DNA from: Baylisascaris procyonis
Lineage: Eukaryota > Nematoda > Chromadorea > Rhabditida > Ascarididae
NCBI GenBank assembly: GCA_037389465.1
Contig: JAZARR010000250.1
Coordinates: 2,232,001 to 2,296,000, forward strand
Length of the DNA stretch: 64,000 nt
Direction: 5' to 3'
The notes below the pieces were generated by a model. That model saw nothing but the letters and a program-made list of their open reading frames with translations, was not told the DNA's origin and ran no database searches. The position numbers were made by a program, and so were the translations under genes. Below are positions 22,274 to 35,417 of the stretch, piece by piece (position 1 is the stretch's first letter; the number at the start of each line of letters is the position of its first letter).

Positions 22274-25200
22274 TTATGCTAAAAGAGTTGATATTACGTC
22301 GCGTTGAGGCTATCAGCTTGCGTGCGTCCATCTGCAGTCTCAACGGACATCGTTGCAAATCGAGTAGGTAGTTAGTTGTGGATAAGTACAGTTAAGAAGT
22401 GAAGCAAAGAAGGAATGAGGTACTTGATGTGTGCGTTAAGGGATTGTTTGTATGTGCTGGAGTGCTCATTATGCTTCTTGCTATCGTCAGCAATGGCGTC
22501 CAATTAGCTGCTTCGATGGCTAAGAACTGATGTGAAGGAATACGTAATCATAATGAGTGAGGTTGATGCAGCACGGTTGCTACTCATATTGCGCCTTCGC
22601 TTGCTGATTTAGCATCATCTCCCTATTGTGCGAGAATCTGAATCCATTCATGTGACCATAAGTCTGAATCCATTCATGGTTACTTTACGCATTGTTGCGA
22701 ACTTCTATGAGCACTTTTCAATCGGTTACCACTAATCGTTGTTTTTTGCTAAGAAATGATCTCTTAGGCATATCATAGAATATGAGTCTATGCTCTTCTA
22801 TATTTCACTGCTTATTTTCCCAAAATGATGGTAAAGCATCTTATTTCAATGGTTGAAACATAATTTTCGTTCATTCGTTGATATTTTGCCTAAATGGTTT
22901 AAATATTTTTTTCTTGTATTAGATTAGCACTAAAATGAATAAACTTCCTCATTACTTTCAAAATATTTGCAGAGAAAAATGAAAAATTGAATTTCCTGCT
23001 CTAAATGTCATCCGTCCATTATCATCGTTTAGTTCGTAATTCAGATATATCTTCATTAAGAAAACTCAAAATTAGGGAAACATGCGAAGTAATAATGAAA
23101 TATTTATGAAAATTAGAATAAAGCATTGATGTTCTTTAAATTCTTATCTGTATTCCTTGAATTCATACTTAGTGTCTCTAAATTTATATTTAGCTTCGCA
23201 TTTATAATCTCTGAATTCACACTTGAATTCTCTAAATTCGTATTATCTCTAAATCTCTGAATTCAAAATTTTTATCGCATTTAGGTTAAATTTTGAGCAC
23301 TTTTCACGTGGATTATCAATTTTTTCCCATTTTTTAAGATAAAAAATAAAAATATTTTATAGGAAGGAATAGAATGACGAGAAAGTGTAAAGTAGAAGCT
23401 ATGGTATAGATGGAAACTCTACTGAAAAACGCCAATTACTTTTGCTATTTTTATTTTTTCTCAACATGTACACATTAAAATACCTTTGCTTTGCGATATA
23501 ACTGACAAATTCGGGACACATTGCCTATATTGAATTGTTTAACCTTCTTCATTGCGACTCGAAACGATAATGACTGCTGTCTCTTGTTAAATGTATAGTT
23601 TACCTTTACCTCTATGGTGAACCTATATAATGCTTAGCGTTCTACCTATATTTCTCTGCAAAGCCTGCTTCTATTTGCACAAGTTCAAGATGAACAACAG
23701 TTTTTTTTTTTTTTGTATATGCATAGATTTCATTTCATTCAAATTATTCCATTTCAAATTGTCATAGATAGATTTCATTCAAATGGTAGGAATTTATTTC
23801 TCAAGTGGAAATTAATGCTTGAAGGATATTTCATATTAGTCGAAAGAACTCTTCTTCCAACGGATGCACTGAATCTTCTCGAACCACTAGTAGATTCTGA
23901 AGCATCACATGAGGTTGTTATAAGCATAAATTCGGCCTCACTACTAATAATTGGTGAACTTCTCGAACAGTTCTAATTATGAGCTCTATAATAGATAAGT
24001 GTCCACTTTACTGAGGAGGGATGCATATATTTTCGAGCTATTTTCAAATTTTCCGCCTTTTTTCGATATCCTTTATGGGAATCGATTTTGACTTCTTACT
24101 TGCTTACTCGTTGATTTCTCCGTCACACAAGTTGGCTATCTGGTGCTGCCTCTTTTATGCATTGGGCAATACTTCATTAACATGTTTAAGGGCAAATATT
24201 TGGAATGTTTAAGATTAGCTGTGTTCTTTCTAATTACCTAACAAATATCTCAAGTGTCAGTCACAGTTGAATAATTTGCATGTAAATATTAGAGCTCAAC
24301 GTTTCACTTTAGATAAAAACTAGTATTAGTCACATATGTTCCATTTTTTTCCTCATTTTTTGTGAGTTGACGAAGCACGAAGAAAAAAATGAATAATTTC
24401 TTTGTCGAAAGGTAAGAAGGTTGTGGTTCGGATTATCAATGCTGCTTCTTTAAAGAAACTATGATTTCTTTGCAGAAAGCATTAGGACGATAGTAAATTT
24501 TGAGCGTAAAGAAGGAATTTGTTGCCTAGCATAAATGTGTTATTTAACACACTTTTCTGCTATCTTACACTCGAAAGGCAATCTAACTATCCAAATCTCA
24601 TATACAAATGGAACAGTGACAAGAACGGAACAATATTTTGGTGATTGCTGTTATAGTGCTATGTTGTGAATTATATCAAAAGTAAGCACTATAAGGGAAG
24701 TGTTTGGCGATTGCTTGCGTATCCTTGTTGAAATCTCATAGCGATTCTCCGAGAAGTGAGAAATATTTACGATTGTATCCATCGATAGATGGACGTATAG
24801 ACAACGCTGGTGGCACTTTAGATTAGAGCTGCGTCTGGGAACACGATGCAATGGGGCGCCGACCTCCCTTGAGCGTCGTCTCTCTTTTCAACGCCTTCAA
24901 CGTAATGCATCCAACCACATAGCATCAACTTTCTATTGGCGTCTAGAAGGCGTGTATGTATGCGCTTTTTTTATCGATAACTTGATGCGTTTACGGCATA
25001 AGCTACCAATCGCTTCTTGTAGTCTTAGAAGCAAAAAGTGCCACAAATAATATGATCACTTATTTTCATAACTTTTTGTTCGAATTTTTATGTAAATTTT
25101 TTGAAAGCTTTTATTCCGTTGTGAAAATTTCTGAAGGTATTTTAATAAGTTCTGTCCGAATTGGAATATAGCATATATACAGCATAAGTGCGTATAAATT

Positions 25201-28200
25201 TTCGTTAGTATTTAGTCGTTTACTTTCGTTTATCGTTGACAAAGCAAAGAATTGTTAGATAAATTAGAAATAAGTGTTATAATAAGATTCATTCTGTTCA
25301 CATATGATTTCGTTGATTTTCAACTTTTTTAAAATTGGCTATATTATCTTCACGGATATTCTTTGCTATCCTTTTTGCCATTTACTCATTCTCATTTTGC
25401 AGTTATTTGTTATCTGTTGATGTTTATGGTGTCCTACTGAGTGAAAAATATGCAAAATCAAATAAATATTGGTCGAATATAAACGTTGATCTATGTAATG
25501 GAGGTGATACTCTACCTTAAAGCGTTTATGTCTCTCTTATAAGGGATATTTATGTCGTCTGTATCAGCAGTCTATAAGAAACTGCCAAGGATTTTGTTAT
25601 TGTGGCAGCTGTAAATCCCCAATTGCTAGGATTAGAATAGAAGATCTAACAATGATTGTTGTTTTATCGTATACTTGGATATTAAGAAAAAGTGGAATAT
25701 GCTTAATTCTTGAGCTATAATCAAGGAATCTGAATCCGCCCAGTCATATATAACTATGAAGCAAGACCTCTCCTATATGGTTTCTGAAACACCTCTCATC
25801 CTTGCTTGCAAAATGTTCCCTGATATTTCGCAAATTTCCTCAAAGTGCAATTCGCCTCATAGGGTTTGTATTTTCCGCTACTGTCATATAGATTCAAATT
25901 CTGTTATCAGATCTCAAAAAACTTGAGGTGTCGGACCATTCTGTGATATCGGACGATCGAAGAGTAAATATTGTTGAGAACATTGGTAAAGAAGCATCGT
26001 TGAATGCGTCGAAAATAAACGATAAAGGGCTGCAACAGTTTAAAAAACAAAGATAGTGGGATTGATCTCAAAAGAAATTCGCATTTATTTGTACAGCTAA
26101 GGTTTTGTTGTGATAAGTATATAATACGACAGAAGATGTGGAGGATTGATGTTTGGTTGTGAGAGTATGAATGTCATTTTCAAATTAAAATATCGCTTAG
26201 TCAACTAGTTAGCTGACCTGTTATATAAGTTTATGAATAGGTGAATAACTTCTCTAAGTTCGATGCATTTCTCTTCAAATTGTATACTGTTTTTCCAACA
26301 GTATTCTTTTGCAACAGTATCTTTGCAACACTTTATTTCAGAATATATTTCCGTTAGATACCGTATGCTTTAACTTAGTGCTGTTTTATTAACGTTTTTT
26401 CTATATTAATGATTGCACCCATATAATTCTTAATCACCCTTAGTAAAATTTGTAGTAAGGAATATTTGTCGGGCTATTGTGTTGTCTTTTTCTTATCAAA
26501 CCTTTCTTTGATTTTGCTTGATCGGATGTATTTCTCTGTATATATTACGTAAACCTCAACTATAAAAATAAATCTGAATAAATATAAGTGTAAATATGAA
26601 CGAATAAACCAACAAATAAATAAGTTTATATTAGTATTTACCGTAGAAATGTATTGTTTAGCTTATTCGGTTCATCAGCGAGAAGCTATGATAATGAATT
26701 CTTCTTTTTGAAGATCAAACTATTCACGAAACGAAAGCTTTCGCCTTATAAAAGATTGTAATATATTTCGCTAAAAAATTTCATTTAAAAAAGATAGAAA
26801 AGTTAGCGGCACAAAACTATATTGCATTGTTCATGTCTTATATTTTTTTACAATTTATCTCCATTTATTTATTTTATTAGAAATTAATTGTTTGTGGGCA
26901 ATAAATGTCTCCGCAAATGATTTCAATTTTTATGCGATATTCTTCATCATCGGTCTTCTTTTAGCTTCGACTTTACTGATTGTGTTATCTTCTTAACGTT
27001 TCATCACATTTGTATTTAGCCTTTTTTTTCCGTAGCAATCAAACTTTGGAAAACTTAAAAACTTCAAACCTAACGCAATTAGTATATTCAATTTTCATTC
27101 ATCCCCTAAACCATTATTAATTTAGTAATTTTTTCAAATAAAGATTCTAATATAATTTCCTCATGATTCTATGCAGTATTATAATGGGATCATAAAAAGA
27201 ATGTGAAGAAATATATGTTGAAATTAAAATTTCCTATTGTTTCATAGAGTATTAATTTTAAGCAAATGCACATAATTAGCGCTATATGAACATTTCATCT
27301 CAATTATTATTCCATATACTAAATAAAATTATTTAATGCAAAAGTTTATAAATTTAGCAATATAGGCAACGAAAAGCAAAATGATTTAATTGACTTACAC
27401 TTTAAACATTCTCATGGTTAATTTTAGTGTTCATTTGAAAATCTCGACAGTATTACTGCAAAATGGTTCTCTTTGCATAATGGTTACGATTTTCTCTAGC
27501 AAGCGAATAATATTTATTCACTATCAATGAATGATCAAATATAGACTTGAGAGATAATCTCGCTTTTTTAGTGGTAATTTTTTTTTTCGTTCTTATTTGT
27601 CTTATAGTCTATCTTATGAAATTTATAAGCTTGCAAATATCAGTGTTCTCCTTATTCATGGAATTGTTTTTTTTTTTTCTTCAAATAATTCATATATCAT
27701 TATTGAACTTATACTCATTTGAAAGAGTTAATAATCGAGTAGATTATATTATTGATGACTCATTTTTGCGTTCTCCTCTCAGCCCTCAATTTTAGAATCT
27801 CAAAAAGGTCTCTTACTTTCCGAGGCCAATTTACAATCTAAACATCTCGATCGCATAAAAGGGATTTTTTTTTCACTTAAAACTTTAATCAATGAATTAT
27901 TAATTTTCACATTGGAGAAAATTTTAATTTATCAATTTTCAATTAATTTCTTCATTAAATAATATCAAAGAAAATATTTTTCTTCTAAAGTTAGTGTATT
28001 ATGAGATTAGAGATTGCAGTTAGAGATTTAAACAACGCAATGTTATGTGATTTTTCAATGCGATAAACGAGAGAAACGCATCGAATCAAGCAAAATCCTT
28101 TATCAATTCTCCTTGAGTTTTTTCTCATACATATCAAATCATTCTACCACAATCATCAATGCCGTCTCTACTTCTGATATGAAGAAATTTATTAAAGAAA

Positions 28201-28366
28201 TGAATGCATTGATTTTTCGAATATTTCTAGTGTTTTTCAATATAGAATAATAAACCGAAGAGTTAGCCAATATACAATCTAAATAATAGTCTATGAAATT
28301 GTGTTGTTGCTTATCCACTGTTAACATCTTCAATGTATATTTGCTAATTATATCCTAATATATCTC

Positions 28367-28369
<3 letters not shown>
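22274..28369. other. Intergenic DNA, no gene seen
   Basis: AT-rich with no supported exons. Around 23141-23270 short variants of TCTCTGAATTCA and TCTCTAAATT recur, an eroded simple repeat. A GC-richer patch lies at about 24830-24960. The many 60-90 codon ORFs are hydrophobic and Phe/Ile-rich, as expected from T-rich DNA. Confidence 0.45.

Positions 28370-28436
<67 letters not shown>
28370..28436. repeat. (TA)n microsatellite
   Basis: 67 nt of uninterrupted alternating T and A, followed directly by GCATGCCG. The same flank follows the other long (TA)n at 48972-49030. Confidence 0.98.
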
Positions 28437-28439
<3 letters not shown>

Positions 28440-31400
28440 TGCCGTTTATGCTTAAAAAGTACTTTTAACCGATCTATAAAATTTGAATATTATCTTCATT
28501 TTTTCAATTCAAATAATTTCCCCATTGATGATATAAGTGGAATGTAATTCATCATTTCTCAAACAAAGGAGCAGTAGAATGTGCTGAGAGTAATTTAATG
28601 GAAGGGCACTTTTGTTTGAATGAGGAACGTGCGCTCGATTAGCTGAATAATTCAGAACGACGATCGGCGTTTCGCTGTGTCTCTCTAAAGATGCGCTTAT
28701 GTCCGAGTTCATATGTACGCTTACATATGTATACCTTTGGTGAAGTGAATAAGACAGATGGCTATTGTTGACTGATCCTTTCAATCATTGCTAAATTGAT
28801 CTATCAAAACAATCCATACACTCGTCGAGAATCGCACTAACTTTTTCAAAAATTGTTGACAATCATTCCGTTCGTATGAAATGACAATGTTTTACTCAAT
28901 TTTTACTTTTTTTAACCGTTAGTGGCTATTGATTTAAAAAAAAAAAATGCATCTTTAGTCGCAATGTTTTATGTGGAAGATTTCCATATCGATGGCCTAC
29001 TTGGGAAAGGGAATTTTAGAGCATTATAATCATTTGAAAAACACAACAGAGTATGAGATTTATATCTAATAAACACCTCAAACTCTATCCTTATTTACCC
29101 TCAAGTCATTTGTAAAATTATACACAAAAATGCAGCCTTTGTGCCTGATTTCGATTTTAATATCAGAAATCACAGTGATATACAGCGATTTATCAAATGA
29201 TTGCTAGTTGAAGGCGGCATAACTTCCTGAAAACACCTCTTCTTCTGATCTCAAATCACCACATCATCAATGGGTTTTCCCAATAAATCTCTGGTTTTAT
29301 ATTTCGTAACATGAATGAAAAAATTTGAAATTTAAAAATTTAAAATTTTAGCGTTTTCAAGAATTGAATTGCGTCTTCTCATATTTGCTAATAAAACGTT
29401 GCTTATTTGATATCTGCTTAGATTGTTATATTTGCAAAGAGACATGTCTGTAGAGGTGAATCTTCATGCAGATGGTAATATCCTCTTCTTTTTATCTCAT
29501 AGTTGTGTACTTCATATCTTTGCAATGAGCGAATGATTTGTTGTTAAGCAATGTGAAGTGACGCTGAAAAGTTGTGCTTATTCCGCATCGATCCCTTCCT
29601 ATCGTCGTTCTTTCTCTCTGTCTCTCTATTCGTTTAACATTTTCATAAAATCAATTTTTTAAATATTTTCGTCTGTTTTTACTAGGAAGAACTTTTCGTT
29701 AACCTTTGTTTTTCGATACTGATCATTGTCGCAGTCTCGTAGAGATACTGTAAAGAGCGAATACAATTTTGGTCTTTTCCAATGTTATTCAAAATCGAGT
29801 ACCACTTCCTTGAATATTTAATTATGATTAATAAATTCATAGCCTTCGTCTTCTTGTCGAAAGATTTTTATACATTAGCGGTGCTATGATATTGCTGCAC
29901 CTTAACGCAAAAAAATTTTTGGAATTATATCATCGGCTTCTCTTCCTTTTCCATATGTCACTTTACCTTTTGAAGTATATGAGCTGCCTGGTAGATACCG
30001 TATGTAAGAGGGGGAGAACGTATAAAATGACAAAGAACTCTACTCTCTTCGTAAAGAAAAAAGATATGGTCAGCGTGTTACTAAAAGGCAAACGAACACG
30101 CTTAAACGCCAAAGTGATGTTTATGCATGGAAACAACGTAAACGGTGAACTCAGTAGTCATCGAATTGGCAATTTCCAACTCGTATGGAATATCAGTGTT
30201 CAACCTATTAAGCTAACGAAAGATTTAGATGAGGCTTTTCTTGTTCTCTACCATTTCATCCAATCAGCTATAATAATAAAGATGTGCTGTTTATCCTTTA
30301 TGCTTTATTGCATTTCTAGCTGTTGACTTCCGTTGGAAATATCCACGAGATGCTTCGTTTACCGGCTATCCGATATATTGTATCGTCGTTTTAGCTAAAG
30401 AGCGCTTCATAGATCTTAAAATCCTTTGAATTTCGTGTAAACTTATTTATTATACCGTCCTAGCAAAACGTATCCTTCGCACGATGTATCAAAGTGTTTA
30501 CAAAAAATTGAGAGCCGCCCGTTTACTGTGTGTGGGTGCACAATTCATACGTAGAACTGCTATTACAGCATGAATTCTTTATGCAAATATTTTAAATGCA
30601 TCCAAGCTGTGTTAACTGCCTATGCCATAGTTGATGATCTAAATTAATTTTTGAATATAATTTCCAATGATAACAATATTTTATTCGATCATTTGTGCGA
30701 AATTATTGAGTCGAAAATAGCTATTCATGAGTAAAACAACAGAAAAAAATAATTGTGTTTACGCTGTCAAATTTGGTGAATTTTTGCGATCATGACAGTT
30801 TTTGCATTCTTTTTGCATTCGTATTTTTGCGCATTCTTTTTGCATGAAAAAAATTATTTTTGCAAACAACTAAGTTTTATTTATATAATTTTAGCAAGTA
30901 AAAATATTCTGAACAAATTTTAACTCACTCACGAAAGGTAGCTAAAACTAATATAAAAAGCGCAAGTAAGAGTATTTGAAAAAACCAATTTTTTAAATCT
31001 CACTTTGCATTTTCGCCTGAAATTCGAGTTCATTGTTCGAATGACGATAGTATTCGAAGAGCTATAAAATGAAACTATAAAACGCTCATATCGACGTCAT
31101 ATAAAATTTTTCTCCATTATATCCTCTATGAACACTTCCTTGAGGTGAATGCATAAACAATTTTTTCATGCCCCGGAAAATAGGCATAATTAATTAGTGA
31201 TTTGTATGCATCGGTGTGCATTTATTTCGAGTATCAAAAGTAGAGGTTGTGATGCGTTTTTCAAGGTTATATGCTTAGTGTGCCACCTTGCAATTGTGAT
31301 CTTTTCCCGCATAGCGGTTATTCATTGCGTTAGTCTATGCATACAATTGCACATTGTAATTGAAAATTATGCACTCGCGCAGAATCATCATTGTCCTTCG

Positions 31401-34400
31401 ATACAAGCACTCGTGCACTATTACCCTTTTCTAATGGAAAAGTCGATGTCTTTTTAAAACGTATTTTTTACCTTTGTCATTTCTTTAGATTTTTTCTACT
31501 CCATTTTTAGATCACTTTCTTTTTTTCAAATTTTGCTTTTTTTCTAGTCCTGAAATATTTGTTTGCTGTTGGAAAATTTTTAATAGCTACACCATGTTAT
31601 ACTATGCAGCAAGTATTACGATAACATATTGCTACGGTTTACGCACAAATATAATGCAAATTCAACGAAAACCATTACAACGGAGGAGAAACCGAGTTAT
31701 TACAAACACAAATTTCTGAAAAATTGTAGATCGGTTTCAATTTTTTAAGCTATTTTCTTAAATTCGGGTTCGGCATGCCCCAAAATTATGCCGATATGGG
31801 CATGATACTTTTCTATGAGTTATGATTTGAATTTTGTAGAGATAAAAAATTAGACCAAAATCGAACCGCTAATTTTTTTGGCTCAATTTCCTGAGGACAG
31901 CCAACAAATTTTTTGGAGCAAATAGGTATAGAAATGCCCGACTGGGAAGGCGAAACAGTGCAATGGTTACTGATATCAATTTATTGTGGTGCCACATCTT
32001 GGCAATGTCTCTAGTACCCTTCTTTTCCTCTTGTCTGTCCCCTCAATCCCTTCCTTTTCTTCCCTTCCCTCATACTGCAGGGAACGCAGCAAATGCGGAA
32101 CCAATGGAAAACTTGCATGTATAATTTCTTAATTTCGTTTAATTGAATTCGATGAAACATGTGAATAGCTTCAGCGTAACCTTGAATTTTGGACTTTCTG
32201 ATTATCTCGTTCACTTGTCGCCGTTTTCTCATACAGAACCAAACAAGAAGCGTATTGATCATTTTAAATGAGTTTCATTGCTGAAAAAAATGGATCTGTC
32301 ATTAATAAGTTTTTTTTTTCTCATTTTAGAGAGAAGACGTCAATGTACGTAATGAATAATGAAATAAATGAAAGCTTAACATGGGAGGTGAGGCGTTCGA
32401 TAAATAGGAGAGTGAATTATATTGGAATCGAGATCCATTTGATATCACCAAATCTCTTAGGAAACTCCATTAGAACGGGGAAAAAAATTGTTGAAGGAAT
32501 CAATTCAAATTTTTCTTTGCCATTTTTTATCGACCTAATAAAACTTTTAAGGAATTTCATAGACAAATTAATTTTTTTCGATTTGAAATATTTATCTATA
32601 ATATTGGCAATTTTTCCATATTTAAGAAAATTCAATGCAAGAGGTCAATCACTTAATTCATTTTGTCTATAATGTGAAATGTATTAGTAATGCTAGTTTT
32701 CGAAAGTGTTGTATTAGTCGTCGATGCATAAATTACTTGTCAAAGTTTGGTTAGCGATCTTTCGCTTGGTTGATAGAGGAGACATATGAAGCGTAATATA
32801 CATTTATGAGCAATATGGGGCATAATGGGGGGTGATACTTGTGATCAAGCAATAGAGAGGAAAGGGGATCGATCAACAAGCTAATATGATGAGATCCACT
32901 TGCACACCTTAGTCTATATTGTTCTTTATGGACAATAATAGTGGAAGCATACATCAAAGTAATAATCGAAAGTGCTTATTGATGGAGAGCATAGAAATTG
33001 GGTGACGAGAATTGCATTGGAAATGGGGAAATATTGTGCGGATACTCTTTTATACGCTTGCAGTGAATCGCTCACATTCAATAAACTCATTGCTTGCGCT
33101 CTCTAAATAAGATGAATTATTGAGAAGATCGCAATAAGAGCGTTATGCTCTCTCTTGCATATTCACTCGATACGCGTATACGATAGATATTTATTAGATG
33201 GATATTCGAATATATTTGATCATCTGTAAGCATTATATATGTAAGATGCTATCGACACTACTATTAGCATCATTTGTGATACCAGAAGCCAAAGTAGTTG
33301 TAATGTTTTTTTTTTTTCAGAAATAATTTCTACATGTTAAGTTCACTCTTATCGTAAACGTCAGCAAATTATGGACATGATGAGATTACCGTACATCGAT
33401 TCAGAAAATACGATATAGAATTCATGCAATTAGCTGAATGCGAATTTATATAATGATTAGTGCTAAAGCTGAGGTGATTAGGTTTGGGGTTTATTTCAGT
33501 TAATTTTTTCTTCTAAGATTCTATTAAAGAATTCAGAGAAAAGGCAATATATATTTCTAAAGTTGCTGTCATTCTCTAAGCATTATGATATGGGAAATTA
33601 AGGAAAATTGTTGAAAGTTTTGTTTGTTGATTTGCCAATAGAAATTTTTCCGAATCTATAAAGGATTTTTTTTAATTTTAGGGCACTTCATAGAAATTGC
33701 AAATAAGAACGAAACAGAGGGAGAATATTTTTGATTATGGTAGCTTTTAAAAACAAGAAAGAGGGAATTTTGTTTTTTGTTTAAATTTCAAAAATACTTA
33801 GAAAGTTGATAGCAATCTCTCAAAGGAATCTCTCATGAAAATATTCCGATTCCTCCAAAGATTGCATAATGCTTTTTCATAAGAATGTTAGGGTGAAGAT
33901 TTTTTTGCAAGCAAAGAAAAAAAAACAAGAAATATTTTTGAATATATCAAAAATTTTTTTTTTTTGGAAAAGTTGACGATAGAAAAGTTGGCAACACGGA
34001 TTTTTATTGCCAGTCACGGATCGAATTTGTCTTAAATACTGTCTGAAGTCAACACTGTTCAAAAATGGCGCACAGATTTTTGTGACTATTGATTAATCCA
34101 GAGAATTTCTTTCTCATTGCATAAAAATGTGATGGATATTCTCCGTATTTGCTTACAAATATTAGTAAAAGCTTTTGATAGTGAGTGGGCGTTGAAGATT
34201 AGATTAATTCGTCGTTGGTCCCGCTTTTACTATTGCTCCATCTAATTAGTCAGATTTCTTTTTTTGGGACTTTTTTAAACGAACATTATTTAGCATATGC
34301 TTCTTCTTTTGCCTTCAAGCGATAACATAGCTCTTCAACTAATACCATAAATATTATTTTTGCATTTAAAATTCCTTGTTATTATTTGTAATCAATGTCG

Positions 34401-35385
34401 AGTAAAGTGCGGCTTTTTTTCTGCATAGAAATTGCCTATCAACAAAAATTTACTCATTGACATCTCCGCCTTCCTGTAAATTGTTTCATAAAGTGTTCAA
34501 ATTCTCTAAAAAAATGTTGCCATTATTCAGTAACTACCATAGGGTGGTAAGTAATTGCTTATTTCTATGAGCAAAGGAAATTAATGCTACGAGCAATAGA
34601 TCATGTCATTCAAAGAAAAGACTATCCATTGCTTTGCAATTCAATAATTGTGTGGTTTAATTACTTGCCTGCTACATTATCAGAGAACATCACTAATATG
34701 ACTTGAAAGTAAGGAATTTTGAGAGTGACAGTAGGCTTGATAAATTGCAAAGTTGAAAATCCGGGAGGGGGGTTGAGAATGTCGATGCGTTTCTTTTGCC
34801 TGTCGGAAAATTAAAGGGTTTCGAGGAGGATATACCATTTTTATAGTCTTTTATGAGAGAGAGGGCGTCGATATTTAATACTAATATTCAGCGTATTTAG
34901 TATAACTGGTACTGAAAGTTCCTCATTTTTAGCAGGAATCAGAGCCTAAAATTTACATCTATTTATAAGAAGGATCGGCTTGAATGAAGGATTCTGCAAA
35001 TATTATTGCCTAGTTGAGCTTTTTACGATTTAGTATGCAGCTCTCTAAAGAAACGTTTCCTACTCTAATAGATAACAACAATTTTCACACCGCAATTCGA
35101 ATTTTATGTTCATACAATCTTATGATTTCGTCTAAACACTATACGTTTCAATGTGTATTGCTTAGATGAGCAATCGTCGGGCTCTTTGAACAACGTTGCA
35201 ACCGTTTATCTGATTTGATCACTAGTTGAACGCTAACATTCAGAAGCACAACCATTATATCATTTATGAGATTTTTTTTGCAATTGCCAACAAATAAAAA
35301 AAAGTTGTTTTTTTATGAACTGAAAATATTTGATAAATTTTGAAAAGATAGCCGGTTCTTTATTGTACTTAGCACCTCAACATGC
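28437..35385. other. Intergenic DNA, no gene supported
   Basis: AT-rich. The two longest plus-strand ORFs here (29886-30326, 146 codons; 32268-32672, 134 codons) lack recognisable domains and have the Phe/Leu/Ile/Lys composition of chance ORFs. A pyrimidine tract ending CTGCAG (about 32010-32083) looks like a splice acceptor but is not followed by a convincing exon. A cluster of GCATTCTTTTTGCAT repeats lies at about 30797-30845. Confidence 0.45.
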
Positions 35386-35417
35386 AATATAGGTATGCAA
35401 ATTTGCATACCTATATT
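35386..35417. promoter_or_regulatory. Perfect 32-nt palindrome containing two octamer (POU) sites
   Basis: The 16-nt half AATATAGGTATGCAAA is followed directly by its exact reverse complement. At the centre, ATGCAAAT and ATTTGCAT overlap. ATGCAAAT is the established octamer site of POU-homeodomain factors. The palindrome itself is certain; a binding function is inferred. Confidence 0.5.

Noticed and set aside
29886..30326. Longest plus-strand ORF in the desert (146 codons)
   Set aside because: Phe/Leu/Ile/Lys-rich, no recognisable motif, no splice or promoter context; ORFs of this length are expected occasionally in 64 kb of such sequence.
32268..32672. 134-codon plus-strand ORF
   Set aside because: Composition follows local AT bias and no domain or conserved motif is visible; the overlapping minus-strand ORF is equally open.
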